A DNA stretch of 64,000 nucleotides from Pseudazoarcus pumilus (GTDB lineage Bacteria > Pseudomonadota > Gammaproteobacteria > Burkholderiales > Rhodocyclaceae). Below the pieces are notes generated by a model. The model ran no database searches and was not told the origin of the DNA. It was given only the letters and a program-made list of their open reading frames with translations. Numbering within the stretch: the first letter of the stretch is position 1; each line of letters starts with the position of its first letter. Made by a program: the position numbers and the translations under genes. Positions 57,257 through 64,000 of this stretch are shown here, in pieces. The DNA is taken from positions 372,001 to 436,000 of the forward strand of contig NZ_CP025682.1 in the NCBI RefSeq assembly GCF_002872475.1, given 5' to 3'.

Positions 57257-59629
57257 ATGAGCCATTTCATCGTGCGCAGGGTGGCGGTGCTCGGCGCCGG
57301 CGTGATGGGTGCGCAGATCGCCGCGTATTGCGCCAACGCCGGCCTCGAGGCGGTGCTGTTCGATCTGCCCGGCGAACACGGTGGCAGCGTCGCGGCCGAG
57401 CAGGCGATCGAGCGTCTGGACGCGCTGCGTCCGCCGCCGCTGGCCACGCCGCGCCACGCGCGTGCGATTCGTGCGGCCAACTACGACGACGACCTGGCGC
57501 TGCTGGGCGAGTGCGAGCTGGTCATCGAGGCCATCGCCGAACGCATCGACCTCAAACGTGCGCTGTTCGGCCGCATCGCTCCCTTCCTGCGCCACGACGC
57601 GGTGATCGCCACCAACACCTCGGGTCTGTCCGTGCACGAGCTCTCCGACGCGCTGCCGGCGCCGTTGCGCGCGCGCTTCTGTGGTGTGCACTTCTTCAAC
57701 CCGCCGCGCTACATGGCGCTGATCGAGTTGATCGCCGGGCCCGATACCGAGCCCGCGCTGCTCGACCGGCTCGAGTCGTGGCTGACCACGCGGCTGGGCA
57801 AGAGCGTGGTGCGCGCGCGCGACACACCGAACTTCATCGCCAACCGCATCGGCATGTTCGCGATGCTCGCAGTGATGCATCACACGACGCGTCTCGGCCT
57901 GGGATTCGACGAGGCCGACGCGCTCACCGGGCCGGCCATCGGCCGGCCGCGCAGCGCCACCTTCCGCACCGCCGACGTGGTGGGCCTGGACACGCTGGCG
58001 CATGTCGTCGCCACCTTGCGCGATCGTCTGCCCGACGATCCCTGGCATCCCTGGTTCGGCGAGCCCGAGTGGCTCACGCGGCTGCTCGCACGCGGTGCGC
58101 TCGGCGCCAAGAGCGGCGAGGGCGTGTATCGCAGGGACGGCCAGCGCATCCTCGTACTCGATGGCGACGACTATCGTGAAAGCGCCGCGCGCATCGCCCC
58201 CGAGGTCGCCGACATTCTCGCCGAACGTGACCCGGCAAAACGCCTCGAGCGCTTGCGTGCGTGCCCGCATCCGCAGGCCGAACTGCTGTGGGCGAGCTTC
58301 CGTGACCTGTTCCACTACGCCGCGCATCATCTGGCCGCCATCGCCGACAATGCACGCGAGGTCGATCTGGCCATGCGCTGGGGCTTCGGCTGGGCACACG
58401 GGCCGTTCGAGACCTGGCAGGCGGCCGGCTGGCGTGCGGTGGCCGAGGCCATCGCCGCCGACATCGAGGCGGCTCGCGCGATGGCCGACGTTGCGCTGCC
58501 GGACTGGGTGACCGCGCGCGACGGAGTGCACGAGACGGCGGGTTCGTGGAGCGCGTCCGACCGGCGACTGCATCCGCGCACCGCGCTCACCGTCTATGTG
58601 CGCCAGTCGACGCTCGAACGGGTGTACGGCGAGCACGCGCCGGAACACGGCGATGAACTGTGGCGCAATGCCGGCGTGCGCCTGTGGCGCCGGCCGGATC
58701 TGGACCCGCGCGTGGGCATCGTGTCGTTTACGACCCGCGCCCACGTGATTGGCGAAGAGGTGCTCGACGGGCTCGCCGAGGCGCTCGCGCGCGCCGCGCG
58801 CGATCTGGACGCGCTGGTGATCTGGCACGAGCCGCCGTTCACGCTGGGTGCCGATCTCGCGCAGGTACTCGAACTTTGCGACGCCGGTGAGCATGCGCGA
58901 CTCGAACGCATGCTCGAGCGCTTCCAGCACACCTCGCTGGCAATGCGCTCGTGCGCGGTGCCGGTGGTGGCCGCAGTGCACGGCATGGCGCTGGGCGGCG
59001 GCTGCGAATTCCTGATGCATGCGGCGCATCGCGTATTCGCGTTCGAATCCCAGGTCGGTCTGGTCGAGACCGGCGTGGGTCTGATTCCCGCTGGGGGCGG
59101 CTCGACCGCGCTGGCTGTCAGGGCCGATCGGTTGGCGCGCCTGACGCGCTCGGGCGATCCGTTCGCCTTCGTCGAGCACGCCTTCGCGCATGTCGTGGGC
59201 GCGAGCGTGTCGACCAGCGCACCCCACGCGCTGGAACTCGGCTATGCGCGCGAGGCCGACGACATCGTGATGCATCCGCGCGAACTGCTGTACGTGGCAC
59301 TTGTGCGTGCGCGCAGCCTGGCCGATGCGGGCTGGCATGCGCCATTGAAGCCGCGCGACATCGTGGTGGCAGGGCGTGAGGGTATCGCCCGGCTGGAGGC
59401 GGGGCTCGATGATGCCGGCGCGGGCGGACGGATGTCCGCGCACGACCGGCGGGTGGCGCGCGCCGCGGCGGTGGCGCTGTGCGGCGGCGACGTCGCGGCC
59501 GGCACGGCGGTGTCCGAGGACTGGCTGCTGGCAGTCGAGCGCGAGCAGTTCATGGCGTTGCTCGGCACACCCGCGACACAGGCGCGCATGCGCCACACGC
59601 TCGACACCGGCAAGCCGCTACGCAACTGA
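57257..59629 (+). CDS. 3-Hydroxyacyl-CoA dehydrogenase/enoyl-CoA hydratase, FadN-type order
   Basis: The 790-residue protein has the dehydrogenase first (VLGAGVMGAQIAAYCANAG at 11-29, VHFFNPPRYMALIELI). The crotonase domain comes last (about 500-700: VHGMALGGGCEFLMHAAHR, ETGVGLIPAGGG). This is the reverse order of the enzyme encoded 2.4 kb upstream and matches Bacillus FadN in length. AGGAGG lies before the ATG at 57257. Two such enzymes in one operon suggest different chain lengths or stereochemistry. It closes the operon; repeats follow. Confidence 0.9.
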   Translation: MSHFIVRRVAVLGAGVMGAQIAAYCANAGLEAVLFDLPGEHGGSVAAEQAIERLDALRPPPLATPRHARAIRAANYDDDLALLGECELVIEAIAERIDLKRALFGRIAPFLRHDAVIATNTSGLSVHELSDALPAPLRARFCGVHFFNPPRYMALIELIAGPDTEPALLDRLESWLTTRLGKSVVRARDTPNFIANRIGMFAMLAVMHHTTRLGLGFDEADALTGPAIGRPRSATFRTADVVGLDTLAHVVATLRDRLPDDPWHPWFGEPEWLTRLLARGALGAKSGEGVYRRDGQRILVLDGDDYRESAARIAPEVADILAERDPAKRLERLRACPHPQAELLWASFRDLFHYAAHHLAAIADNAREVDLAMRWGFGWAHGPFETWQAAGWRAVAEAIAADIEAARAMADVALPDWVTARDGVHETAGSWSASDRRLHPRTALTVYVRQSTLERVYGEHAPEHGDELWRNAGVRLWRRPDLDPRVGIVSFTTRAHVIGEEVLDGLAEALARAARDLDALVIWHEPPFTLGADLAQVLELCDAGEHARLERMLERFQHTSLAMRSCAVPVVAAVHGMALGGGCEFLMHAAHRVFAFESQVGLVETGVGLIPAGGGSTALAVRADRLARLTRSGDPFAFVEHAFAHVVGASVSTSAPHALELGYAREADDIVMHPRELLYVALVRARSLADAGWHAPLKPRDIVVAGREGIARLEAGLDDAGAGGRMSAHDRRVARAAAVALCGGDVAAGTAVSEDWLLAVEREQFMALLGTPATQARMRHTLDTGKPLRN

Positions 59630-59663
59630 GCGGCGCGCCGGAGGCGAAGGTTCCGGTCCGACC

Positions 59664-59887
59664 GTAGGTCGTGACGAGCGCAGCGAGTGCGACATCCCCG
59701 CCTCCAGCGGCGGCGTCGGAATTCGCCTGCGGCTCATCCCGACCTTGTATGTTGAAGGTGACTGCCTGAGCAACTCGTAGGTCGCGACGAGCGCAGCGAG
59801 TGCGACGCACCAAGCTGACACATGCCACTGCGTCGGCCCTCGCTGCGCTCGCCCCGACCTTGTATGTTGAAGGTGACTGCCTGAGCA
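59664..59887. repeat. Two tandem copies of a dispersed repeat unit
   Basis: The heads GTAGGTCG(T/C)GACGAGCGCAG, continuing CGAGTGCGAC, lie at 59664-59693 and 59777-59806 (29 of 30 identical). Each is followed by a 35-bp identical segment, 59738-59772 and 59853-59887, beginning CCCGACCTTGTATGTTGAAG. The units are about 113-115 bp apart. The heads match those at 38.6 and 41.55 kb. The remaining part of the 59630-60106 gap is the presumed left end of an IS element. Confidence 0.75.
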
Positions 59888-59987
59888 GTCGATGTAGCCG
59901 ATCACCGGGGAGGCCGTACCGACCCTGAGGCAGCGCGATGCTGACCTCGTATGTAGAGCGGCCCCCCGCCTCATTGCCGACTTCGAG

Positions 59988-61118
59988 GAGTATCCGAAAG
60001 CCAGCGCTGAGCTGGACTTTGCATCACAAGGTCGAAGTGGCAAAAAGTACGAGGTCGGGGAAGCCGGTGTTCACAGGTACCAAATCTTGCGCTGGAGGGA
60101 AAGCCCATGTGTGTGGTGGGAATCGATATTGCCGCCAAGAGTTTCGATCTGGTCGTACGCCGCAACGGCACCAATGCCAAGGTGCGCCGCTTTGAGCAAA
60201 CCCCTGCGGGCCACGCCCAGGCTGCGGCGCATCTGAAGAAGCTCGCGCCCGAGCGGGTGGTCATGGAGGCGACCGGAGTGTATTTCGTGGATTTGGCTGT
60301 GGCCCTGCACGCGGCCGGCCTGCCGGTGAGCGTGATCAACCCGCGCAGCTTCAAGCACTTTGCCCAGATCAAACTCAAAGGCAGCAAGACCGATGCGATC
60401 GACGCGGCCTTGCTGGCCGAATACGCCCAGCGCATGGCGCCCGCGCTGTGGGTGCCGCCGGCGCCCGATCGGCTGGCCTTGCGCGATCTGGGCCGTCAAA
60501 TCAACCGCCTGATCCACGCCCGCACCCAGGCCAAGAACCGCCTGCATGCGCTCCAGGCACGTCGAGACGTCTCCGCGCTACTGATCGACGATGAGCGCGA
60601 AGGCATCGAACAACTCGATGCGCGCATCGAGCGGCCCAAAGGCGCTGCGCAGCAACGCATCGAACAGTGCGCGCAACTGTCGGTGATGGCCCAGCACCTG
60701 CGTTGTGCCAAAGGGCTCGGTGCGGCCAGCACGCTGGCGATCCTGGCTGAGTTGTGCGTGTTGCCCACGCAGATGAACAGCGCGCAGGTCAGCTGCTTTG
60801 CCGGACTGGACGTGCGCCTGAACCAGTCGGGTAGCAGCGTGCACAGGCCCGGGCGCCTGTCCAAGGCCGGGAACGCCTATCTGCGCGCAGCCCTGTTCAT
60901 GCCGGCCATGGTCGCCGTGCAATCGGACCCCAACGCCAAGGCCTTCTACGAAGCCTTGCTCGCCCGCGGCAAAAAACGCATCCAGGCCTTGTGTGCGCTC
61001 ATGCGAAAAATGCTCACCGGAATCTGGGCGTGCATCCGCAATGGAACCCCGTTCGATTCGAGCCGACTGTTCAGCTGCGCTCAGACTCTTTTAAAGGCTT
61101 GACCGTCAACGGAGTATC
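59988..61118 (+). mobile_element. Second IS110-family element (boundaries approximate)
   Basis: An intact IS110-type transposase gene is flanked by an 8-bp direct repeat GGAGTATC (59988-59995 and 61111-61118), which could mark the recombined core. There are no obvious inverted repeats. Most non-coding sequence (about 110 bases or more) lies upstream of the gene, as in the IS110 group, where the bridge RNA is made from the left end. The exact ends are not established. Confidence 0.5.
60107..61102 (+). CDS. IS110-family transposase
   Basis: The 331-residue protein has the RuvC-like DEDD residues Asp7 (VVGIDIAAK), Glu54 (VVMEATG), Asp96 and Asp99 (GSKTDAIDAALL). The C-terminal Tnp20 domain has AKGLGAASTLAILAEL and FAGLDVRLNQSGSSVHRPG. 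It is only distantly like the transposase at 41918, so it arrived independently. CTGGAGGG precedes the ATG. It appears intact. Confidence 0.92.
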   Translation: MCVVGIDIAAKSFDLVVRRNGTNAKVRRFEQTPAGHAQAAAHLKKLAPERVVMEATGVYFVDLAVALHAAGLPVSVINPRSFKHFAQIKLKGSKTDAIDAALLAEYAQRMAPALWVPPAPDRLALRDLGRQINRLIHARTQAKNRLHALQARRDVSALLIDDEREGIEQLDARIERPKGAAQQRIEQCAQLSVMAQHLRCAKGLGAASTLAILAELCVLPTQMNSAQVSCFAGLDVRLNQSGSSVHRPGRLSKAGNAYLRAALFMPAMVAVQSDPNAKAFYEALLARGKKRIQALCALMRKMLTGIWACIRNGTPFDSSRLFSCAQTLLKA

Positions 61119-61149
61119 TACGACTGCATTGCCTGCCAGGTCGGATGCA

Positions 61150-61761
61150 TCAGCCGGCCGGCGGCACCGTGTCCTTGAAGCTGTCGCGCTCGAACATGCG
61201 CTCGACCAGGGTGGTCAGCGCGGGGCGGCCGGCGCGCCAGTCCACGTGCGGCACGCGCAGCTCGATGAAGCCGGCGGTGACCGCCGCGGCGATGTCGCCG
61301 ATGCTCATGTGATCGCCATGCAGCCAGGTGCGGCCGCTGGCCAGTTGCTCGAGGCGGTCGAGCCCGCGTTCGATCTTCTGCAACTGGCGGCCGATCACGT
61401 CTTCGCTGCGCTTGTCTTCCGGGCGGCGACCTTCGAGCACGATCGCGACGGTGGCATCGGTGATGCCGTCGGCCAGCCCCTCGAGCTGACGTACGCGCAC
61501 CGCCTCGCGTGCGTCCGCAGGGATCAGGCGCGGATCCGCGCCCAGGGTCTCGAGCCAGGCGACGATCACCGGCGAGTCGAAGAAGGTCTCGCCGTCGTCG
61601 GTGATCAGCACCGGCACCTTGCCCAGCGGATTGACCTCGGGCACGGTGCTGGTCGGCTCCCAGGGGGAGTCGACGACGAGTTCGAAGGGGATGTTCTTCT
61701 CGGCCAGCGCGACGCGCACCTTGCGCGCGTACGGGCTGGTCGGTGTGGCGACGAGTTTCAT
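61150..61761 (-). CDS. Glutathione S-transferase
   Basis: The 203-residue GST-fold protein has an N-terminal thioredoxin-like domain (KLVATPTSPYARKVRVALAE, with SPYAR around the catalytic Ser/Tyr; NPLGKVPVL cis-proline; DSPVIVAWLE glutathione site). The helical C-terminal domain is about 85-203. Such proteins conjugate glutathione or reduce disulfides; the substrate is unknown. It lies just beyond the second IS element, possibly the original neighbour of the beta-oxidation operon. Confidence 0.88.
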   Translation of the reverse strand: MKLVATPTSPYARKVRVALAEKNIPFELVVDSPWEPTSTVPEVNPLGKVPVLITDDGETFFDSPVIVAWLETLGADPRLIPADAREAVRVRQLEGLADGITDATVAIVLEGRRPEDKRSEDVIGRQLQKIERGLDRLEQLASGRTWLHGDHMSIGDIAAAVTAGFIELRVPHVDWRAGRPALTTLVERMFERDSFKDTVPPAG

Positions 61762-61861
61762 GGACGCTCTCCGTTGACGTTGCTTGCGGCTTGGTCCGTT
61801 CAGCCTACCCGATGCCGGGCCGAAAGCCGAGGGCGTGCTTTTACGGACGCTTCGACGCACA

Positions 61862-62518
61862 TCACAACGGCGCCCAGCTGCCTTCGATGATGCGCCGCAG
61901 TACGTGCAGCTTGCCGCCGAAGAAGTGGTCGGCACCGGGTACGACCGACACCGGCAGGTCCTGTTCGCCGGCCCAGTCGAACAGATTCTGCAGCGAGCAG
62001 GTGTTGTCCTTCTCGCCGTGGATCAGCAGCGTCTGTGCGGCCTCGGGCAGGTGTTCGGTATCGTAGTAGCGGTCGGCGCCGATCATCTCGCCGCAGGGCG
62101 TGCCGACCAGCGCGATGCGTCCCGGCGGCGTGGGCGAGGCGCCCAGACGCCTGGCCACGCAGCTCGCCACGTAGGCGCCGAACGAGAAGCCGGTCAGCGC
62201 CAGCGGAAGCGCGCCCCAGCGCGACTGCGCCCAGGCGATCACGGCGAGCATGTCCTCGGTCTCGCCGTGGCCTTCGTCGTGCGTGCCTTCGCTGGCGCCG
62301 ACGCCGCGGAAGTTGGGGCGGATCGTCGCGTAGTTGAGGTCACGCATGGTGCGCGACAAGGTGTGCGCAACCTTGTTGGTGTTGGTGCCGGAAAACAGCG
62401 GATGCGGGTGACACACCAGCGCGATGCCGCGCACTTCGTGTGGCAGGTCGAGCAGCGCGTCGATCGCGCCGGCCGGGCCGCGCAGTTCGATCTGCTCGGT
62501 CGGGATGGGGCGGGCCAT
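61862..62518 (-). CDS. Alpha/beta hydrolase
   Basis: A 218-residue serine hydrolase with VCHPHPLFSGT (oxyanion region), nucleophile Ser112 in GFSFGAYVA, IHGEKDNTCSL (Asp) and PGADHFF (catalytic His). It belongs to the small hydrolase group often annotated as CocE/NonD-like or YfbB-like esterases. The ATG at 62518 shares its last base with the stop of the ferredoxin gene, so the two are coupled. The substrate is unknown. Confidence 0.85.
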   Translation of the reverse strand: MARPIPTEQIELRGPAGAIDALLDLPHEVRGIALVCHPHPLFSGTNTNKVAHTLSRTMRDLNYATIRPNFRGVGASEGTHDEGHGETEDMLAVIAWAQSRWGALPLALTGFSFGAYVASCVARRLGASPTPPGRIALVGTPCGEMIGADRYYDTEHLPEAAQTLLIHGEKDNTCSLQNLFDWAGEQDLPVSVVPGADHFFGGKLHVLRRIIEGSWAPL

Positions 62519-62835
62519 CAGGAATCTCCAAGTTTCAGTCGTTTCACGATGCGGCCATGGACGAGATGTTCGTCGATGATCTCGTCGATGTCCTCGCGAT
62601 CCACAAAGGTGTACCAGACGTCGTCCGGATAGACGACCAGTACCGGGCCGTCGTCGCAGCGGTCGAGGCAGCCGGCCTTGTTGATGCGCACCTTGCCGCG
62701 GCCCTTGAGGCCCAGCGCGCGGATGCGATCCTTGGCGTAGGCCTGCATGTCGGCCGAGTGATGGTCGTTGCAGCAGCTCTCGCCCTCGGCGCGCTGGTTG
62801 CAGCAGAAGAAGACGTGGTGGCGAAAATAGCTCAT
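62518..62835 (-). CDS. Thioredoxin-like [2Fe-2S] ferredoxin
   Basis: A 105-residue Shethna-type ferredoxin. Cysteine pairs C11-C12 and C21-C22 in the first loop, with C56-x3-C60 (GCLDRC) in the second, supply the four cluster ligands. The fold is the one seen in NuoE and in the FdsG domain of this window. It is an electron carrier of unknown partner, translated together with the hydrolase. Confidence 0.88.
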   Translation of the reverse strand: MSYFRHHVFFCCNQRAEGESCCNDHHSADMQAYAKDRIRALGLKGRGKVRINKAGCLDRCDDGPVLVVYPDDVWYTFVDREDIDEIIDEHLVHGRIVKRLKLGDS

Positions 62836-62900
62836 CGGGTGCTCCGTCCGGACGGCGCGTAGGCCTGGACAAAGGCCCGATTATACCGGCCGGGGCGCGC

Positions 62901-63959
62901 TCAGCCCTCGTGCAGGTGCTCGCCGCGCCACAGTCCGAGCGCCGACAGGTAGGCCAGCGCGACGAACGGCCAGGCACCGGAGACCACGCGCACCAGGCCG
63001 TGGAAATTCTCGAAGTTGCCCGTGATCAGGCGCTGCGTGCCGGTCAGGTAGGGGTTCTCGGGGATCAGGTTGGCGAGCGTCGCCGCGCCCAGCAGCGCCA
63101 TGCCGGCGATCGCGTGCTGATGCACGCGCGGCAGCCACAGCGTCAGCACGAGCAGCACGGTGCCGATCAGGATGCCGTTGCGCGTGCCCGGCGTGAGCCA
63201 CAGCATCGGGTCACCCGGTACGTAGAAGATCGACGACGCCCCGGCCTTGGCCGCGATGCCCATGACGAGGATCAGCAGGATCGGCCAGGCGCGCGTGCGC
63301 TGCATCATGCAGCGCGCGAACAGCCCGATGGCGAGCAGGCCGCAGGCGACCATGGCCGCTTCGAGCGCGATGAACGGGCGCGGCTGGAAGGACATCGGTG
63401 TGGGCAGTCCGAGCAGGCGACGCAGATCGCCGGCGCCGAACAACGAGGTGTCGGGCATGAACTGGGCGAGCAGCCACAGCGCCAGCAGCACCAGGCCCAG
63501 ATCGCCGGTGCGCCCGGGCACGACGGTGGCCGCGCGCCAACCCAGCAGACCGCCGCCGCGCTCGAACAGCCTGCGTCCGCACAAAGCGCCGGCCACCGCG
63601 CCGATGAGCGCGCCGAGTGCATTGCAGCCCAGGTCGACGTTGCTGGAAATGCGGCTGGGGAGGAAGTTCTGCGTGGTCTCGACCGACAGGCTGAGCAGCG
63701 TGCCCAGCAGTGTCGCCAGCACGATGGCGGCGACGGCCGACAGCCGGCGCGGCAGTGCCGGCACCAATACGAAGCCCAGCGGCATGTAGCCGAGCACGTT
63801 GACCGCCAGATCCTCGGCGCGCACGTACTTCGGCCATGGCGCGAACAGGTAGTCGAACAGCGGCAGGCCGCTGTAATGCCAGCCGGAGAACGGGTACAGG
63901 CAGGCCCAGGCGATGAGCAACGCACAGCACGCCGCGAGATACTTCGGCAGCGGGCTCAT
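62901..63959 (-). CDS. VanZ-family membrane protein
   Basis: The 352-residue protein has about nine transmembrane helices. The first third is the VanZ-like domain (PKYVRAEDLAVNVLGYMPLGFVL, LSLSVETTQNFLPSRISSNVDLGCNALGALIGA). VanZ contributes to teicoplanin resistance in Gram-positives; homologues in proteobacteria have no settled role and are often near exopolysaccharide genes. The final 41 bases of the window show only upstream sequence of this gene. Confidence 0.82.
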   Translation of the reverse strand: MSPLPKYLAACCALLIAWACLYPFSGWHYSGLPLFDYLFAPWPKYVRAEDLAVNVLGYMPLGFVLVPALPRRLSAVAAIVLATLLGTLLSLSVETTQNFLPSRISSNVDLGCNALGALIGAVAGALCGRRLFERGGGLLGWRAATVVPGRTGDLGLVLLALWLLAQFMPDTSLFGAGDLRRLLGLPTPMSFQPRPFIALEAAMVACGLLAIGLFARCMMQRTRAWPILLILVMGIAAKAGASSIFYVPGDPMLWLTPGTRNGILIGTVLLVLTLWLPRVHQHAIAGMALLGAATLANLIPENPYLTGTQRLITGNFENFHGLVRVVSGAWPFVALAYLSALGLWRGEHLHEG

Positions 63960-64000
63960 GCGTCCCCCATGTCAGCGCGCCGTGTGATGCGTGGCGGCGG

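Overview
The window is GC-rich bacterial chromosome. Its gene content suggests a betaproteobacterium close to the Azoarcus/Thauera/Aromatoleum group (Rhodocyclales). The clues are a CysB-headed sulfate assimilation cluster with a DUF934 gene, a ybgC-tolQRAB-pal-cpoB-queE-queC block, hslVU, Bug-type tripartite tricarboxylate transport, and two Frc paralogues with Oxc. Species assignment is inference; no rRNA or tRNA gene was seen.

Positions 1-22,400 are mostly an oxalate module. After the end of a pyruvate kinase gene there is a Crp/Fnr-type regulator diverging from oxc (oxalyl-CoA decarboxylase). Then come frc (formyl-CoA:oxalate CoA-transferase), a small PAS protein and a two-gene NAD+-dependent formate dehydrogenase (a FdsG-FdsB fusion plus the molybdenum subunit FdsA). 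A group II intron sits directly behind the formate dehydrogenase terminator. Beyond it lie a quinone oxidoreductase, a second frc, a small membrane protein, an unusual 606-residue P-loop protein, a DsbA-family protein and a tctC-tctB-tctA transporter. The logic is: uptake (TctABC, inferred), activation to oxalyl-CoA (Frc), decarboxylation to formyl-CoA (Oxc), release of formate by Frc, and oxidation of formate to CO2 with NADH formation (Fds).

The most interesting signal is a 14-bp palindrome, TTGAC-N4-GTCAA, upstream of oxc, the formate dehydrogenase operon and tctC, and with one mismatch upstream of the second frc. At three of the four promoters a -10-like hexamer begins exactly 30.5 bp from the palindrome centre, the geometry of class II Crp/Fnr activation. 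The regulator carries the E-x-x-S-R recognition-helix pattern that reads TTGA in FNR. Together these predict a dedicated oxalate regulon that includes the transporter.

Positions 22,400-40,100 are largely housekeeping: queuosine precursor genes and the Tol-Pal operon on the minus strand, a duplicated STAS protein, hslVU, a PagL-like outer-membrane lipid A deacylase, an AEC transporter, a slipin/NfeD pair, an AsmA-like protein and a nitronate monooxygenase-like protein with a cysteine-rich tail.

Positions 40,200-51,000 hold sulfate assimilation (cysI, DUF934, cysH, cysD, cysN on the minus strand and cysB divergent). An IS110/IS1111-type element has landed between cysD and cysN. An asparaginase and an Atm1-like ABC exporter follow. 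Positions 51,100-59,700 form a five-gene beta-oxidation operon. A second IS110-family element, a GST, a hydrolase, a thioredoxin-like ferredoxin and a VanZ-family membrane protein end the window. A dispersed 30-bp repeat family marks several intergenic regions (38.6, 41.6 and 59.7 kb).
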